Shown here: positions 1-9,342 of the stretch, piece by piece
Position numbering within the stretch: the first letter of the stretch is position 1
Layout: every line of letters starts with the position of its first letter
NCBI RefSeq assembly: GCF_029360585.1
Contig: NZ_JAQZSJ010000004.1
Span: 186,001-250,000 of the forward strand
From: Cohnella caldifontis
GTDB taxonomy: Bacteria > Bacillota > Bacilli > Paenibacillales > Paenibacillaceae
DNA: 64,000 nt
Direction of reading: 5' to 3'
Notes under the pieces: model-generated
Database searches by the model: none
Told to the model about the DNA's origin: nothing
What the model saw: the letters and a program-made list of their open reading frames with translations, nothing else
Translations under genes and position numbers: made by a program

Positions 1-499
1 TGAACAAGAACGAGAAATATTGGGTGAGCCCGTAGGTTTGCTCCAATCCCATGCTGGCGGTAACCCGCTCGGTAAAATAATAGGCCATCGGGAACACGAC
101 GTAATACGCGAACGACAAGCCGATCAGGAACATCAGGAGCGCGCCCGGAATGTACCGAAGCGTGGCCCGCCGTTCCCGCGGGCCGATCGCCGGCTTCACG
201 AACGCCCACAGCTGGTAGAAGGCGAAGGGGATCGCGGCCACGAAAGAAATCAGCACGGCGAACTTCATGTACAGCCCGATCGCGTCCCAAGGGGAGAACG
301 CGTGCAGCTCCAAGTGCTCGGCGGGCGCGGCGGCCACCAAATAATCGAACAGCGGCTGGGCGCCGAACAAGCCGCCGGCCATGCCGAGCGCGAACACGAT
401 CAGCGAATAGATGATGCGCCTGCGCAGCTCTCCGATGTGATCCCAGATCGACATCTCGCCGTCCGCGCGTTGATCTGCGGAGCCGGTTTGTTGCGCCAT
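1..499 (-). CDS. tatC: Sec-independent translocase protein TatC (partial)
   Basis: Core membrane subunit of the twin-arginine translocase; it binds the Tat signal peptide and works with TatA in the cytoplasmic membrane. The ATG at 499 follows a GGCGGGAACC-like region, and the reading frame runs off the left edge, so only about 166 N-terminal residues are visible. Family hallmarks are seen: the N-terminal 'WDHIGELRRRIIYS' segment, a first membrane helix, then 'FAFYQLWAFVKPAI' with the conserved FYQ.W.F.KP pattern. It lies downstream of tatA in the same orientation, separated by the 50-bp repeat array. The family assignment is secure; the C-terminus is outside the window. Confidence 0.95.
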   Translation of the reverse strand, partial: MAQQTGSADQRADGEMSIWDHIGELRRRIIYSLIVFALGMAGGLFGAQPLFDYLVAAAPAEHLELHAFSPWDAIGLYMKFAVLISFVAAIPFAFYQLWAFVKPAIGPRERRATLRYIPGALLMFLIGLSFAYYVVFPMAYYFTERVTASMGLEQTYGLTQYFSFLF

Positions 500-620
500 G
501 GGGCGGGAACCTCCTTAACGAAGTCAAGGCCGGGCCTCGCTCCCGGCTCGAATGATGAATGATGTGCGATTGCGGCTTTTTAGTCCGCTCTCAACATTGT
601 CTCCGACACGTGATTTCGCC

Positions 621-1400
621 GAATTAGCGCATGACATGCTCTATATTGTATTCAACCTCGTGACTCCGCCGAATTAGCGTATCACGTACGCTATCGTGCA
701 TTCGGCCTCGCCACTCCGCCGAATTAGCGTATCACATACGCTATCGCGCCTTCTGCCTCGCTACTCCGCCGAATCAGCGTATCACGTACGCTATTGCGCC
801 TTCAGCCTCGCCACTCCGCCGAATTAGCGTATCACATACGCTATCGCGCATTCAGCCTCGCCACTCCGCCAAATTAGCGTATCACGTACGCTATTGCGCC
901 TTCTGCCTCGCCACTCCGCCAAATTAGCGTATCACGTACGCTATCGCGCATTCAGCATCGCCACTCCGCCGAATTAGCGTACTACGTACGCTATCGCGCC
1001 TTCTGCCTCGCCACTCCGCCGAATTAGCGTATCACGTACGCTATCGCGCATTCAGCCTCGCCACTCCGCCGAATTAGCGTATCACATACGCTATCGCGCC
1101 TTCTGCCTCGCTACTCCGCCGAATCAGCGTATCACGTACGCTATTGCGCCTTCAGCCTCGCCACTCCGCCGAATTAGCGTATCACATACGCTATCGCGCC
1201 TTCTGCCTCGCTACTCCGCCGAATCAGCGTATCACGTACGCTATTGCGCCTTCAGCCTCGCCACTCCGCCGAATTAGCGTATCACATACGCTATCGCGCA
1301 TTCAGCCTCGCCAGTCCGCCGAATTAGCGTATCACGTGCGCTATCGCCCATTCAGCCTCGCAACTCCGCCGAATTAGCGTATCACGTACGCTATCGCGCT
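621..1400. repeat. 50-bp tandem minisatellite, about 15.6 units, each with a palindromic core
   Basis: Units start every 50 bp exactly (621, 671, 721 ... 1371), each beginning gaattagcg or a one-base variant; the first is the most diverged and the last stops after about 30 bases. Every unit holds an inverted repeat: tagcgtat-cac-atacgcta (8-bp arms) or tagcgta-tcacg-tacgcta (7-bp arms), so variants keep the pairing. A 100-bp double unit recurs at 721-820, 1071-1170 and 1171-1270, showing amplification by block duplication. The period is not a multiple of three, so short ORFs here are chance. The array fills the tatA-tatC gap. Function unknown. Confidence 0.97.
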
Positions 1401-1438
1401 CGCGACCGCAAACGTCCGCGCCTGCAAACGCGAACAAA

Positions 1439-1461
1439 GGCGGCTGCGAGATGCAGCCGCC
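1439..1461 (-). terminator. Hairpin downstream of tatA
   Basis: A 9-bp inverted repeat (GGCGGCTGC / GCAGCCGCC, 5-base loop) is followed on the minus strand by TTTGTT. It lies just after the tatA stop codon and before the repeat array. It could end tatA transcription and so uncouple tatC. The T-run is weak. Confidence 0.55.
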
Positions 1462-1477
1462 CCCGCGCGACCTCGGC

Positions 1478-1711
1478 TTATTCCGGGAGGCGCCGTTCCG
1501 TCGCCGGTTGCTCCGGTTTCTCCTCCGGAGAAACGTCCACCCGGCGGGCGCCGCGATCCTGGCTGTCGTCCACCAGGTCGTTCGCGCCTTTCTTGAATTC
1601 CCGCAGCGTGCGGCCGAACGCCCTGCCCAGCTCGGGCAGCTTGTTCGGTCCGAACAGCAGCAGGGCGATCAGCACCAGCAAAATGATTCCCGATGCGCCG
1701 ATACCGCCCAT
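1478..1711 (-). CDS. tatA: Sec-independent translocase subunit TatA
   Basis: Small pore-forming subunit of the twin-arginine translocase, 77 aa. It has the family layout: a short N-terminal membrane helix (about residues 5-20, 'GIILLVLIALLLFGP'), the FGP hinge motif, an amphipathic helix ('KLPELGRAFGRTLREFKKG'), and a charged disordered tail. It is the last gene of a minus-strand run after the molybdenum cofactor genes. That fits the general use of Tat for folded cofactor enzymes such as molybdoenzymes, although none is seen here. Two-component TatA-TatC systems are usual in Firmicutes. Confidence 0.95.
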   Translation of the reverse strand: MGGIGASGIILLVLIALLLFGPNKLPELGRAFGRTLREFKKGANDLVDDSQDRGARRVDVSPEEKPEQPATERRLPE

Positions 1712-1774
1712 TGTCGTTCACTCCAATCGATGTAAACTTCCGATCACAATCGGCTTGCGCAGAATGCAACCCGT

Positions 1775-2827
1775 TTAACGGTGCAGGCCACCGTAACCCA
1801 TGCTCACGATGTCTTCCCGCGTAATCCGATCCCCCGCCAGCACGCGGGGCAGCAGGACGTCGAATGACGTATAGGGATCGTGCATCACGCAGCCGGGCAG
1901 TCCGAAAACCGGCACCCCTTCCAAATAGCCGAACAGCAGCATGGAACCCGGAAGCATCGGCGTTCCGTAGCTGACGATGTCCGTTCCGGCCTCGGCGATG
2001 GCGCCGGGAGTCCGGTCGTCGGGGTCGACAGACATGCCGCCGGATACCAATATCATATCATACCGTTGCGACAGGAAATAGCGAATTTCCTTGACAATTG
2101 TTTGTCGGTCGTCCGGCGCGAAGCGCTGCTCGGCCAGCTCAGAGCCGAGCGCCTCCAGCTTGGCGGCTACCGCCGGCCCGAATTTGTCCTGGATGCGCCC
2201 GGTGAACACCTCGCTTCCGGTCGTCAGCAGCCCCGCCCGAAGGCGTCTCAGCGGGCGCACATCCAGCGGCGCGCGTCCTTCGTTCGCTTCCCGGTAAGCG
2301 GCCGCGATCCGCTCCACCTCCCGGACTTTCCGCTCCGGCACGATGAGCGGAATCGCGCGCGTCGCGGCGAGCGGCTCGCCCGGCTGCACGACCCGGTGGT
2401 TCAACACCGTGGCCAGCGCGACTTCGCCGAGCGCGTTCACCGCGTCCACGACTTCCCGCGCGACGAACGCCAGACCGCCCGACGCCGACTTCAGCGTCAC
2501 TTTCCCCTCATGGGGCTCGCCGTAGGCAATCCGATCGCCCGCCAGCGCGGCGGCCATCCTCAACGCGGCGTCATCCTCGTGCAAATCTTCTTCCGAGAGT
2601 TCGATGACATAAAGATGTTCCTTGCCGATATCTTTCAGTTTCGGGATGTCTTCCTCCGTCACTTTGTGGCCTTTGCGGAACAGCCGCCCCTTGAACGTCC
2701 CGGGCAAAATCTGCGTCAAGTCGTGGGCGAGCACCAAGCCGACGGCGTCCTCCACCTTCACTTCCCTTAGGACGGAGGAGCCGATCACGGTCGTTCCGTC
2801 CGGCAGCTCCGACTCCCGCATCGACAT
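1775..2827 (-). CDS. Molybdopterin-binding protein (MoCF_biosynth domain, MoeA-like)
   Basis: A 350-aa protein predicted to bind molybdopterin or its adenylylated form. The C-terminal half (about residues 190-330) carries the MoCF_biosynth signature: 'LLTTGSEVF', 'MILVSGGMSVDPDDRTPGAI' and 'GVPVFGLPGCVMHDP'. The N-terminal half resembles none of the MoeA domains closely enough to name. It starts 3 bp after mogA ends, and GGGG lies 9 bases before the ATG at 2827; a second ATG at 2821 is possible. Context with mogA and moaC supports a role in molybdenum cofactor maturation. It is shorter than typical MoeA (about 400 aa), so I do not give that symbol. Confidence 0.8.
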   Translation of the reverse strand: MSMRESELPDGTTVIGSSVLREVKVEDAVGLVLAHDLTQILPGTFKGRLFRKGHKVTEEDIPKLKDIGKEHLYVIELSEEDLHEDDAALRMAAALAGDRIAYGEPHEGKVTLKSASGGLAFVAREVVDAVNALGEVALATVLNHRVVQPGEPLAATRAIPLIVPERKVREVERIAAAYREANEGRAPLDVRPLRRLRAGLLTTGSEVFTGRIQDKFGPAVAAKLEALGSELAEQRFAPDDRQTIVKEIRYFLSQRYDMILVSGGMSVDPDDRTPGAIAEAGTDIVSYGTPMLPGSMLLFGYLEGVPVFGLPGCVMHDPYTSFDVLLPRVLAGDRITREDIVSMGYGGLHR

Positions 2828-2830
2828 GGC

Positions 2831-3319
2831 TCAAGACCCCTTTCTCCTGCCGGTAACTTGGGCCAGCGCCTCCGGCAGCAAATCCATGATCGGCATCAAA
2901 TGGTCGTTCACGCCCTTCGGTTCGCCGGGCAGGTTCAGGATCAGCGTCCTCCCCCGGATCGCGCAGACGCCCCGGAACAGCGCGTTCATGCGGAACTTGG
3001 CGGCCGCGGCAGAACGCATGGCTTCCGCCAGACCGGGCACCGACCGGTCCGCGATCCTCAGCGTCGCTTCCGGCGTCACGTCCCGGAAGCCCAGTCCGAC
3101 GCCGCCCGTCGTCAGGATCAGGTCCGCTTGGAAATAATCGGCCATTTCGATCAGGGCGGCCCGGATTTCATCCTGTTCGTCCGGCACGACCCGGTAATCG
3201 ACGATATCGCCGCCGAGTTCTTCCTCCACCAACTCCCGGATCACCTGGGCGCTCGTATCCTCGCGTTCCCCTCTGGAGCCTTTGTCGCTCGCCGACAGCA
3301 GCGCCACTTTCCAACGCAT
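2831..3319 (-). CDS. mogA: Molybdenum cofactor biosynthesis protein MogA/MoaB family
   Basis: Predicted molybdopterin adenylyltransferase, 162 aa, acting in the cytosol late in Moco synthesis. Motifs seen: 'LLSASDKGSRGEREDTS' near the N-terminus, 'DLILTTGGVGLGFRDVTPEAT' in the middle (the GGxG..xRDxTPE core) and 'LNLPGEPKGV' near the C-terminus. The ATG at 3319 is chosen because GGGGGGAG lies just upstream; an upstream in-frame ATG lacks support. It lies between moaC and the molybdopterin-binding protein gene. MoaB and MogA are hard to tell apart from sequence alone. Confidence 0.85.
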   Translation of the reverse strand: MRWKVALLSASDKGSRGEREDTSAQVIRELVEEELGGDIVDYRVVPDEQDEIRAALIEMADYFQADLILTTGGVGLGFRDVTPEATLRIADRSVPGLAEAMRSAAAAKFRMNALFRGVCAIRGRTLILNLPGEPKGVNDHLMPIMDLLPEALAQVTGRRKGS

Positions 3320-3463
3320 GCGTTCTCCCCCCGCTCCCCTGATTCCCCAGCCGTTTCCCAAGTTCGTTCGCCGTCCGCAAGACCTTCGCCAGGAACCTTT
3401 TCTATGTTTCTCTAAGCTAACCGACCCAGCCGATCCAGCCGATCCCCGTCTATGCCGTTCCGA

Positions 3464-3946
3464 TCAACCGGCGAAGTAATCTCCGCTTTTGCCACCCGTT
3501 TTCTCCAGCAACCGGACGTTCTCGATCGCCATGTCTTTCTGGATCGCCTTGCACATGTCGTAGACGGTCAGCGCCGCCGCCGAAACCGCCGTGAGGGCTT
3601 CCATCTCCACCCCGGTGCGGCCCGTCGTCTTCACCTCGGCCGTAATCGTCAGGACGTCCCGTCCGTTGTCTTCAAAACGCAGGTTGACGCCAGTCAGCGG
3701 AAGCGGATGGCACATCGGGATCCAGTCCGACGTTTTTTTGGCCGCCTGGATGCCCGCCACCTGCGCGACCGCCAGCACGTCCCCTTTGGCGACGCCGCCT
3801 TCCTTGATCCGCCGCAGCGTCTCCGGCGCCATCCGCACCGACGCTTCCGCCAGCGCCGTCCGCGACGTCACCGGCTTCTCCGTAACGTCGACCATGTTCG
3901 CGCGGCCCTGCTCGTTAAAATGGGTCAGTCGGTCCGTCCGTTCCAT
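3464..3946 (-). CDS. moaC: Cyclic pyranopterin monophosphate synthase MoaC
   Basis: Catalyses conversion of the MoaA product, 3',8-cyclo-7,8-dihydro-GTP, to cyclic pyranopterin monophosphate, the first pterin intermediate of Moco. The 160-aa protein has near-canonical motifs: '[14 protein letters not shown]' at the N-terminus, 'MCHPLPLT' and '[23 protein letters not shown]'. The ATG at 3946 follows GGGGGG. The gene overlaps the end of fthC by about 30 bp, which suggests co-transcription. No moaA, moaE or moaD is in the window. Confidence 0.97.
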   Translation of the reverse strand: MERTDRLTHFNEQGRANMVDVTEKPVTSRTALAEASVRMAPETLRRIKEGGVAKGDVLAVAQVAGIQAAKKTSDWIPMCHPLPLTGVNLRFEDNGRDVLTITAEVKTTGRTGVEMEALTAVSAAALTVYDMCKAIQKDMAIENVRLLEKTGGKSGDYFAG

Positions 3947-4577
3947 CTTTACCCCCCTTATCCAGCCATAAAACGCCATCGTCCGTGGCCAGCGCGTCCA
4001 GCTCCAGATCGTGCGGTTCCTGCGGCAGCGGGTCAGCCGTCAACTGCCGGGAGAACGCGAACCCGATCCACAGCGTCTCCCCGTTGCCGCGCGCCGTTTC
4101 CGCCGCGAACAGCCGGTCGTAATAGCCGCCGCCGTATCCCAGCCGGCTGCCGTCCGCATGGAACGCGAGTCCGGGCACCAGCACGGCGTCCAGCGGACGT
4201 TCCGGCGGCAGCGGGTCCGTACGCGTGAGGTCCGGTTCCGGCACCCCCCACCGGCCGGGACGCCAATCGTCCGGCCCGCGCACGACGCGCCATGCCAGAA
4301 CGTCGCCGACGACCCGAGGCGCCGCCGTCCCATCGCCGGCCGCCCAACAGAGCCGAGCGAGCGGCAACGGATCCGCCTCCGAGCGGAAAGCGGCGTACAC
4401 CCCGACCGTGAGCGGTCGCCCGAGCCGTTCCCGCAGCGGCGCCAGAACCTCCCGCTCCACCGTCCGGCACAGCCGCTCGGAGAGGACGGCCCGTTCCGCG
4501 GCCGGGATGGCATCCCGCAAGGACGCCGCCCGCCTGCGCAGCTCCGCTTTCGCCAAGACCTCCCGCTCGCCGCTCAC
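3915..4577 (-). CDS. 5-formyltetrahydrofolate cyclo-ligase
   Basis: Converts 5-formyl-THF to 5,10-methenyl-THF with ATP (220 aa). The N-terminal '[15 protein letters not shown]' basic segment and the C-terminal '[23 protein letters not shown]' pattern (split here as [14 protein letters not shown] plus GGYYDR) are diagnostic of the family. I place the start at GTG 4577, preceded by AAAAGGTGG at suitable distance; the open frame continues further upstream without a better site. It opens the minus-strand cluster, divergent from the ABC-F gene. In Bacillus the homologue is YqgN. Confidence 0.88.
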   Translation of the reverse strand: MSGEREVLAKAELRRRAASLRDAIPAAERAVLSERLCRTVEREVLAPLRERLGRPLTVGVYAAFRSEADPLPLARLCWAAGDGTAAPRVVGDVLAWRVVRGPDDWRPGRWGVPEPDLTRTDPLPPERPLDAVLVPGLAFHADGSRLGYGGGYYDRLFAAETARGNGETLWIGFAFSRQLTADPLPQEPHDLELDALATDDGVLWLDKGGKDGTDGPTDPF

Positions 4578-4753
4578 GCACCGCCGCCACCTTTTCCGAA
4601 TCGTTTTGAAAATCCATGAAAATCTAGCTTCAGTGTACCACCTTGCCCGCGTCCCCGCCAAGTTTCCCCTTTTGGACGGTTGCCGGGAATTACGGTAAAC
4701 TGGGAGGTGATCTCTTCAAACTCCCCTACTACTTGTTCTCGGAGGGAATTTAC

Positions 4754-6691
<1,938 letters not shown>

Positions 6692-6708
6692 AAAAACCAT
6701 CCACCGAA

Positions 6709-6966
6709 ATATCCACAGCTTGCACAGGCAACGGCATCGCGCCCCGGCTTCGGAAGCCGACGCAAAGCCGTCCCGCGCAAGCTTTTTTTACGCTCCGTTG
6801 ACCATTCCCTGCACTTTTCCACCGAGTCATCCACATCATCCACACCATCCACATGCCTCCTGTGAAAAACTCCTCCCGTTTTCACCGTCTCCCAACCCTT
6901 ACTCCCCCAATGCGTTGCCCGATTTCTCCACAGTATTCACAGGAGGTGTGGATAAGTTTGTCCACA
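6709..6966. other. Cluster of DnaA-box-like 9-mers in an intergenic region
   Basis: The 6692-7040 gap has no credible gene. It holds one perfect DnaA box (TGTGGATAA, 6947-6955, minus-strand TTATCCACA) and several one-mismatch copies: 6709-6717, 6827-6835, 6836-6844, 6924-6932, 6933-6941 (TTATNCACA form) and 6958-6966; 6845-6853 has two mismatches. Three of these (6827-6853) are direct neighbours with a 9-bp period. The perfect box and the 6958 copy form a dyad, ggtgtgga...tccacacc. No dnaA or dnaN gene is near, so this is not an obvious oriC. Confidence 0.6.
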
Positions 6967-7040
6967 CCGGGCGCAAGCTCTTCTTTCATTCCGCCGACGG
7001 GATCCGAATCACGCGCTGCGGCGCCGAACGATCATTCGGG

Positions 7041-7094
7041 TTGACAAGCACCGATTACAATTGTAATCTTAAACCGTCGACTACAAATGTAATC
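7041..7094 (+). promoter_or_regulatory. blaI promoter with two BlaI/MecI-type operators
   Basis: A -35 TTGACA (7041-7046) and a -10-like TAATCT (7064-7069) are 17 bp apart. A perfect palindrome GATTACAATTGTAATC (7053-7068) overlaps the -10, and a second copy GACTACAAATGTAATC lies at 7079-7094. Both match the TACA-N2-TGTA core of BlaI/MecI operators. This implies autorepression of the blaI-blaR operon. Confidence 0.88.
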
Positions 7095-7120
7095 CATAGA
7101 CCGGAAGGAGAGAGCCGAAA

Positions 7121-7489
7121 GTGACACCCCGCATTTCGGAAGCCGAGTGGGAGATCATGAAAGTTTTATGGAAGCAATCTCCCCTCGCCGCGCAAGAAAT
7201 CATCGAACGTCTGGAAAGCCGCAGCGACTGGAAGCCCAAAACGGTCAAAGCATTGATCGGCCGCCTCGTTCAGAAGAAAGCGGTGCGCTATGAAACCGCG
7301 GGCAAAATGTACTTGTACTCCCCCGCCTGCACGGAAGAAGAATGCAGACGGCAGGAACGGCAATCGTTTCTTCAGCGGATTTACGACGGCGCCGCCAAAC
7401 CGATGCTCGTTCATTTCCTGGAGGACGAAAGCTTGTCCCCTTCCGACATCGAAGAGCTAAGACGCCTTCTGGACGGCAAACGGTCATGA
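7121..7489 (+). CDS. blaI: BlaI/MecI family transcriptional repressor
   Basis: A 122-aa winged-helix dimeric repressor. The N-terminal 'ISEAEWEIMKVLWKQSP' and 'KTVKALIGRLVQKKAVRYE' helices match the BlaI/MecI fold, and the C-terminal dimerisation helices end in 'LSPSDIEELRRLLDGK'. It starts at GTG 7121 after GGAAGGAG. Two operators of the right type lie in its own promoter. It overlaps the next gene by ATGA, so the repressor and the M56 membrane protease are coupled. No beta-lactamase or PBP gene is adjacent, so the regulated target is unknown. Confidence 0.93.
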   Translation: MTPRISEAEWEIMKVLWKQSPLAAQEIIERLESRSDWKPKTVKALIGRLVQKKAVRYETAGKMYLYSPACTEEECRRQERQSFLQRIYDGAAKPMLVHFLEDESLSPSDIEELRRLLDGKRS

Positions 7490-8967
7490 GCCTGCCCTCC
7501 TCCGAGCCGCTCATCCGGCTGTTTGCGTCCGTCGTCCTGTCTGCCGGTCCGTTCATCCTGGTCGGCGTTCCCCTGCTGCTCTTGGCCGACCGGGCCGCCG
7601 GCCGGAAAAATCCGCGCCTAACCTACGGGCTTTGGCTGCTGTTCGCCGCCAGGCTCTTCATTCCGTGGGCTCCGGATACCGGGTACGATCTGGGGAACGT
7701 ACTTCCGCAAGTCACCGAGCATTTGCGGCCGTATCAAACCGTAATCTCCGTCGATACGCCGGCATCCGCCGTCGCCGGCGAATCCCGCTGGCCGGCGCTT
7801 CCCGTTGCCGAGTCTGCGGCCGAAGCCGGCCGATCCGATTCTCCGTGGTTGTATGGCATCGCGGCGGCATGGCTTGCCGGAGTCGCCGTTCTCGCCGTTC
7901 TGTCGGTCGCCGCCGGCCGGGCAAGGGCGCGCGAAATCAGAAGCTCCGTGCCGGTGGAGGAGCGAAGGTTGGTTGATCTGCTGGACGATTGCCGCATGAG
8001 GCTGGGCATCCGGCGGCCCGTCGGGCTCGTCCGGTCGGGAAGCGTATCTTCCCCCTCGCTGTACGGCTTGCGGAAACCGCTCATCGTCTTGCCGACCGGA
8101 CTTGCGCCGGAAGCGCTCGACGACGGAGAATGGACCTGCGTGTTCCTGCACGAATTGGTCCATTGCCGAAGGCGGGATATCGCTTGGAACGCGGCGATGA
8201 GGGCGCTCGTCGTCCTGCACTGGATCAACCCGTTCATGTGGCTGGCGGGCAGCCGGATGCGGGAAGCCCAGGAAGCGGCTTGCGATGCCCGCGTCCTGGC
8301 ATTGGCGGACAAGGAGCGGTACGGAGGAACCGTCCTCAAGCTGCTGGAAATGCGCTTCAGCGCGCCGGTTCGGACGTTTTCCCCTTCATTGTTCGGACCT
8401 CGAAATCGATTGAAAAGGAGAATGGTCATGATCGCATCCCATAAACCCGGCAAGAAAAAAGCCGTCTTTCCGCTTCTGCTGGCCGGAATCGCCTTGCTCG
8501 CGGCGGCCGTGTTCACGGGGGTCCGGGCAGACGCGGAAAGCTCGCCGAAGCCGGCTGACGGCAATGTCGCCTATACGCTGCCGACAGCGGGAAAACTCCG
8601 CGTTGCTTTCGGACAAGCCGTGCCGGTCAGCCGAACGGAGAAGAAAATCTCCGAAGGGATCCGCATTACGGGCGAGGAAGGCACGCCCGTCTACGCCGTC
8701 GCGGACGGCGCCGTTCTGGAGGCCGGCTACGACAAATCGGACGGCAACCGGGTGACGATCGGCCATGCGGACGGGATCCGATCGTACTCCGCCCATTTGG
8801 AGAAGCTCGAGGTCAAGAAAGGAGAACAGGTCAAACGGGGACAGCGGATCGGCACGATGGGATCGACCGGCGCGAGCACGGGAACGCAGCTGTTTTTCGA
8901 GCTTCTGAAGGATGGCGTCCCGATCGACCCGGCCGGCGTGCTCGATCTCGCGCCGCTGCGGAAATAA
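7486..8967 (+). CDS. BlaR1-like M56 sensor protease fused to a degenerate M23 (LytM) domain
   Basis: A 493-aa membrane protein. The N-terminal part has about three membrane helices and an M56 zinc protease loop with 'FLHELVHCRRRDIAWN' (HExxH) and a second conserved segment 'REAQEAACDARVLAL'. After a further helix ('VFPLLLAGIALLAAAVF') comes an extracellular LytM-like domain (about residues 365-490). In M23 enzymes the zinc ligands lie in H.G.D and HLHFE; here these read 'GIRITGEEGTPVYA' and 'TGTQLFFEL', so the ligands are lost. The domain probably binds rather than cuts wall peptides. In BlaR1 the equivalent position holds a penicillin-binding domain. Confidence 0.85.
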   Translation: MSLPSSEPLIRLFASVVLSAGPFILVGVPLLLLADRAAGRKNPRLTYGLWLLFAARLFIPWAPDTGYDLGNVLPQVTEHLRPYQTVISVDTPASAVAGESRWPALPVAESAAEAGRSDSPWLYGIAAAWLAGVAVLAVLSVAAGRARAREIRSSVPVEERRLVDLLDDCRMRLGIRRPVGLVRSGSVSSPSLYGLRKPLIVLPTGLAPEALDDGEWTCVFLHELVHCRRRDIAWNAAMRALVVLHWINPFMWLAGSRMREAQEAACDARVLALADKERYGGTVLKLLEMRFSAPVRTFSPSLFGPRNRLKRRMVMIASHKPGKKKAVFPLLLAGIALLAAAVFTGVRADAESSPKPADGNVAYTLPTAGKLRVAFGQAVPVSRTEKKISEGIRITGEEGTPVYAVADGAVLEAGYDKSDGNRVTIGHADGIRSYSAHLEKLEVKKGEQVKRGQRIGTMGSTGASTGTQLFFELLKDGVPIDPAGVLDLAPLRK

Positions 8968-8989
8968 CCTTCGATAGGTTTGCGCTGCA

Positions 8990-9157
8990 ATGGCATTATT
9001 CGAATGCTTGTGTCACGTGGAAAATGGCAAAATCGTGCTCATGACCCGTTCCCAAGCGATCGATTACGTGCGGGAAAAAATGGTCGCTTACCGCGTCGGC
9101 GACGGATTGCTCTCCGAGGAATTGATTTCGGAACGTCGGGAACCATCGGCATCATGA
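8990..9157 (+). CDS. Short VapB/AbrB-like antitoxin remnant
   Basis: A 55-aa reading frame. Its C-terminal part 'VGDGLLSEELISERREPSAS' resembles the tail of type II antitoxins paired with PIN toxins (the LSEELIAERREE pattern). The N-terminal half, 'MALFECLCHVENGKIVLMTRSQ', does not show a clear DNA-binding motif. No strong ribosome binding site is seen. The stop overlaps the ATG of the broken vapC by ATGA, the usual coupling in vapBC modules. It may be a decayed or untranslated gene. Confidence 0.5.
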   Translation: MALFECLCHVENGKIVLMTRSQAIDYVREKMVAYRVGDGLLSEELISERREPSAS

Positions 9158-9275
9158 GTAAACAAGCCGTCCTGGATGCATCGGCCGTTCCCGCTTTTTG
9201 GATTTGCCGGTATTGACTGCCGACCGGAACTGGGAGATAGCCGATCTCGGCGTTGAAATCGTCCTTAAACGCTAA
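9154..9275 (+). pseudogene. VapC-type PIN-domain toxin remnant
   Basis: The first 19 codons read 'MSKQAVLDASAVPAFWICR', matching the PIN-toxin start with its first catalytic Asp (VLDASA). A stop follows at once. From 9213, in another frame, comes 'LTADRNWEIADLGVEIVLKR' plus stop, matching the usual PIN C-terminus (TADR.W). The roughly 80 residues normally between them are missing, so a deletion with frameshift has left only the two ends. It is certainly non-functional as a nuclease. Confidence 0.7.
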
Positions 9276-9317
9276 AGCCGCATGCACGGCCTTTCGGCCC
9301 GAGCATGCGGCTTTTTT
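9276..9317 (+). terminator. Rho-independent terminator
   Basis: A 10-bp stem AGCCGCATGC / GCATGCGGCT with a 17-base GC-rich loop is followed by six T on the plus strand. It ends transcription from the blaI operon and the VapBC remnant, before the convergent leuA. Confidence 0.88.
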
Positions 9318-9342
9318 CATGCGAATTCCGAATCCTGTAACG

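Noticed and set aside
1144..1377. Plus-strand ORF of 77 codons in the repeat region
   Set aside because: It is an open frame through the 50-bp array; the period is not divisible by three and no ribosome binding site is seen.
621..1400. CRISPR array
   Set aside because: Repeats are adjoining 50-bp units with no unique spacers between them, and no cas genes are present.
6709..6966. Chromosomal replication origin
   Set aside because: DnaA-like boxes are present but there is no dnaA, dnaN or recF gene near and no clear AT-rich unwinding region; kept only as a box cluster.
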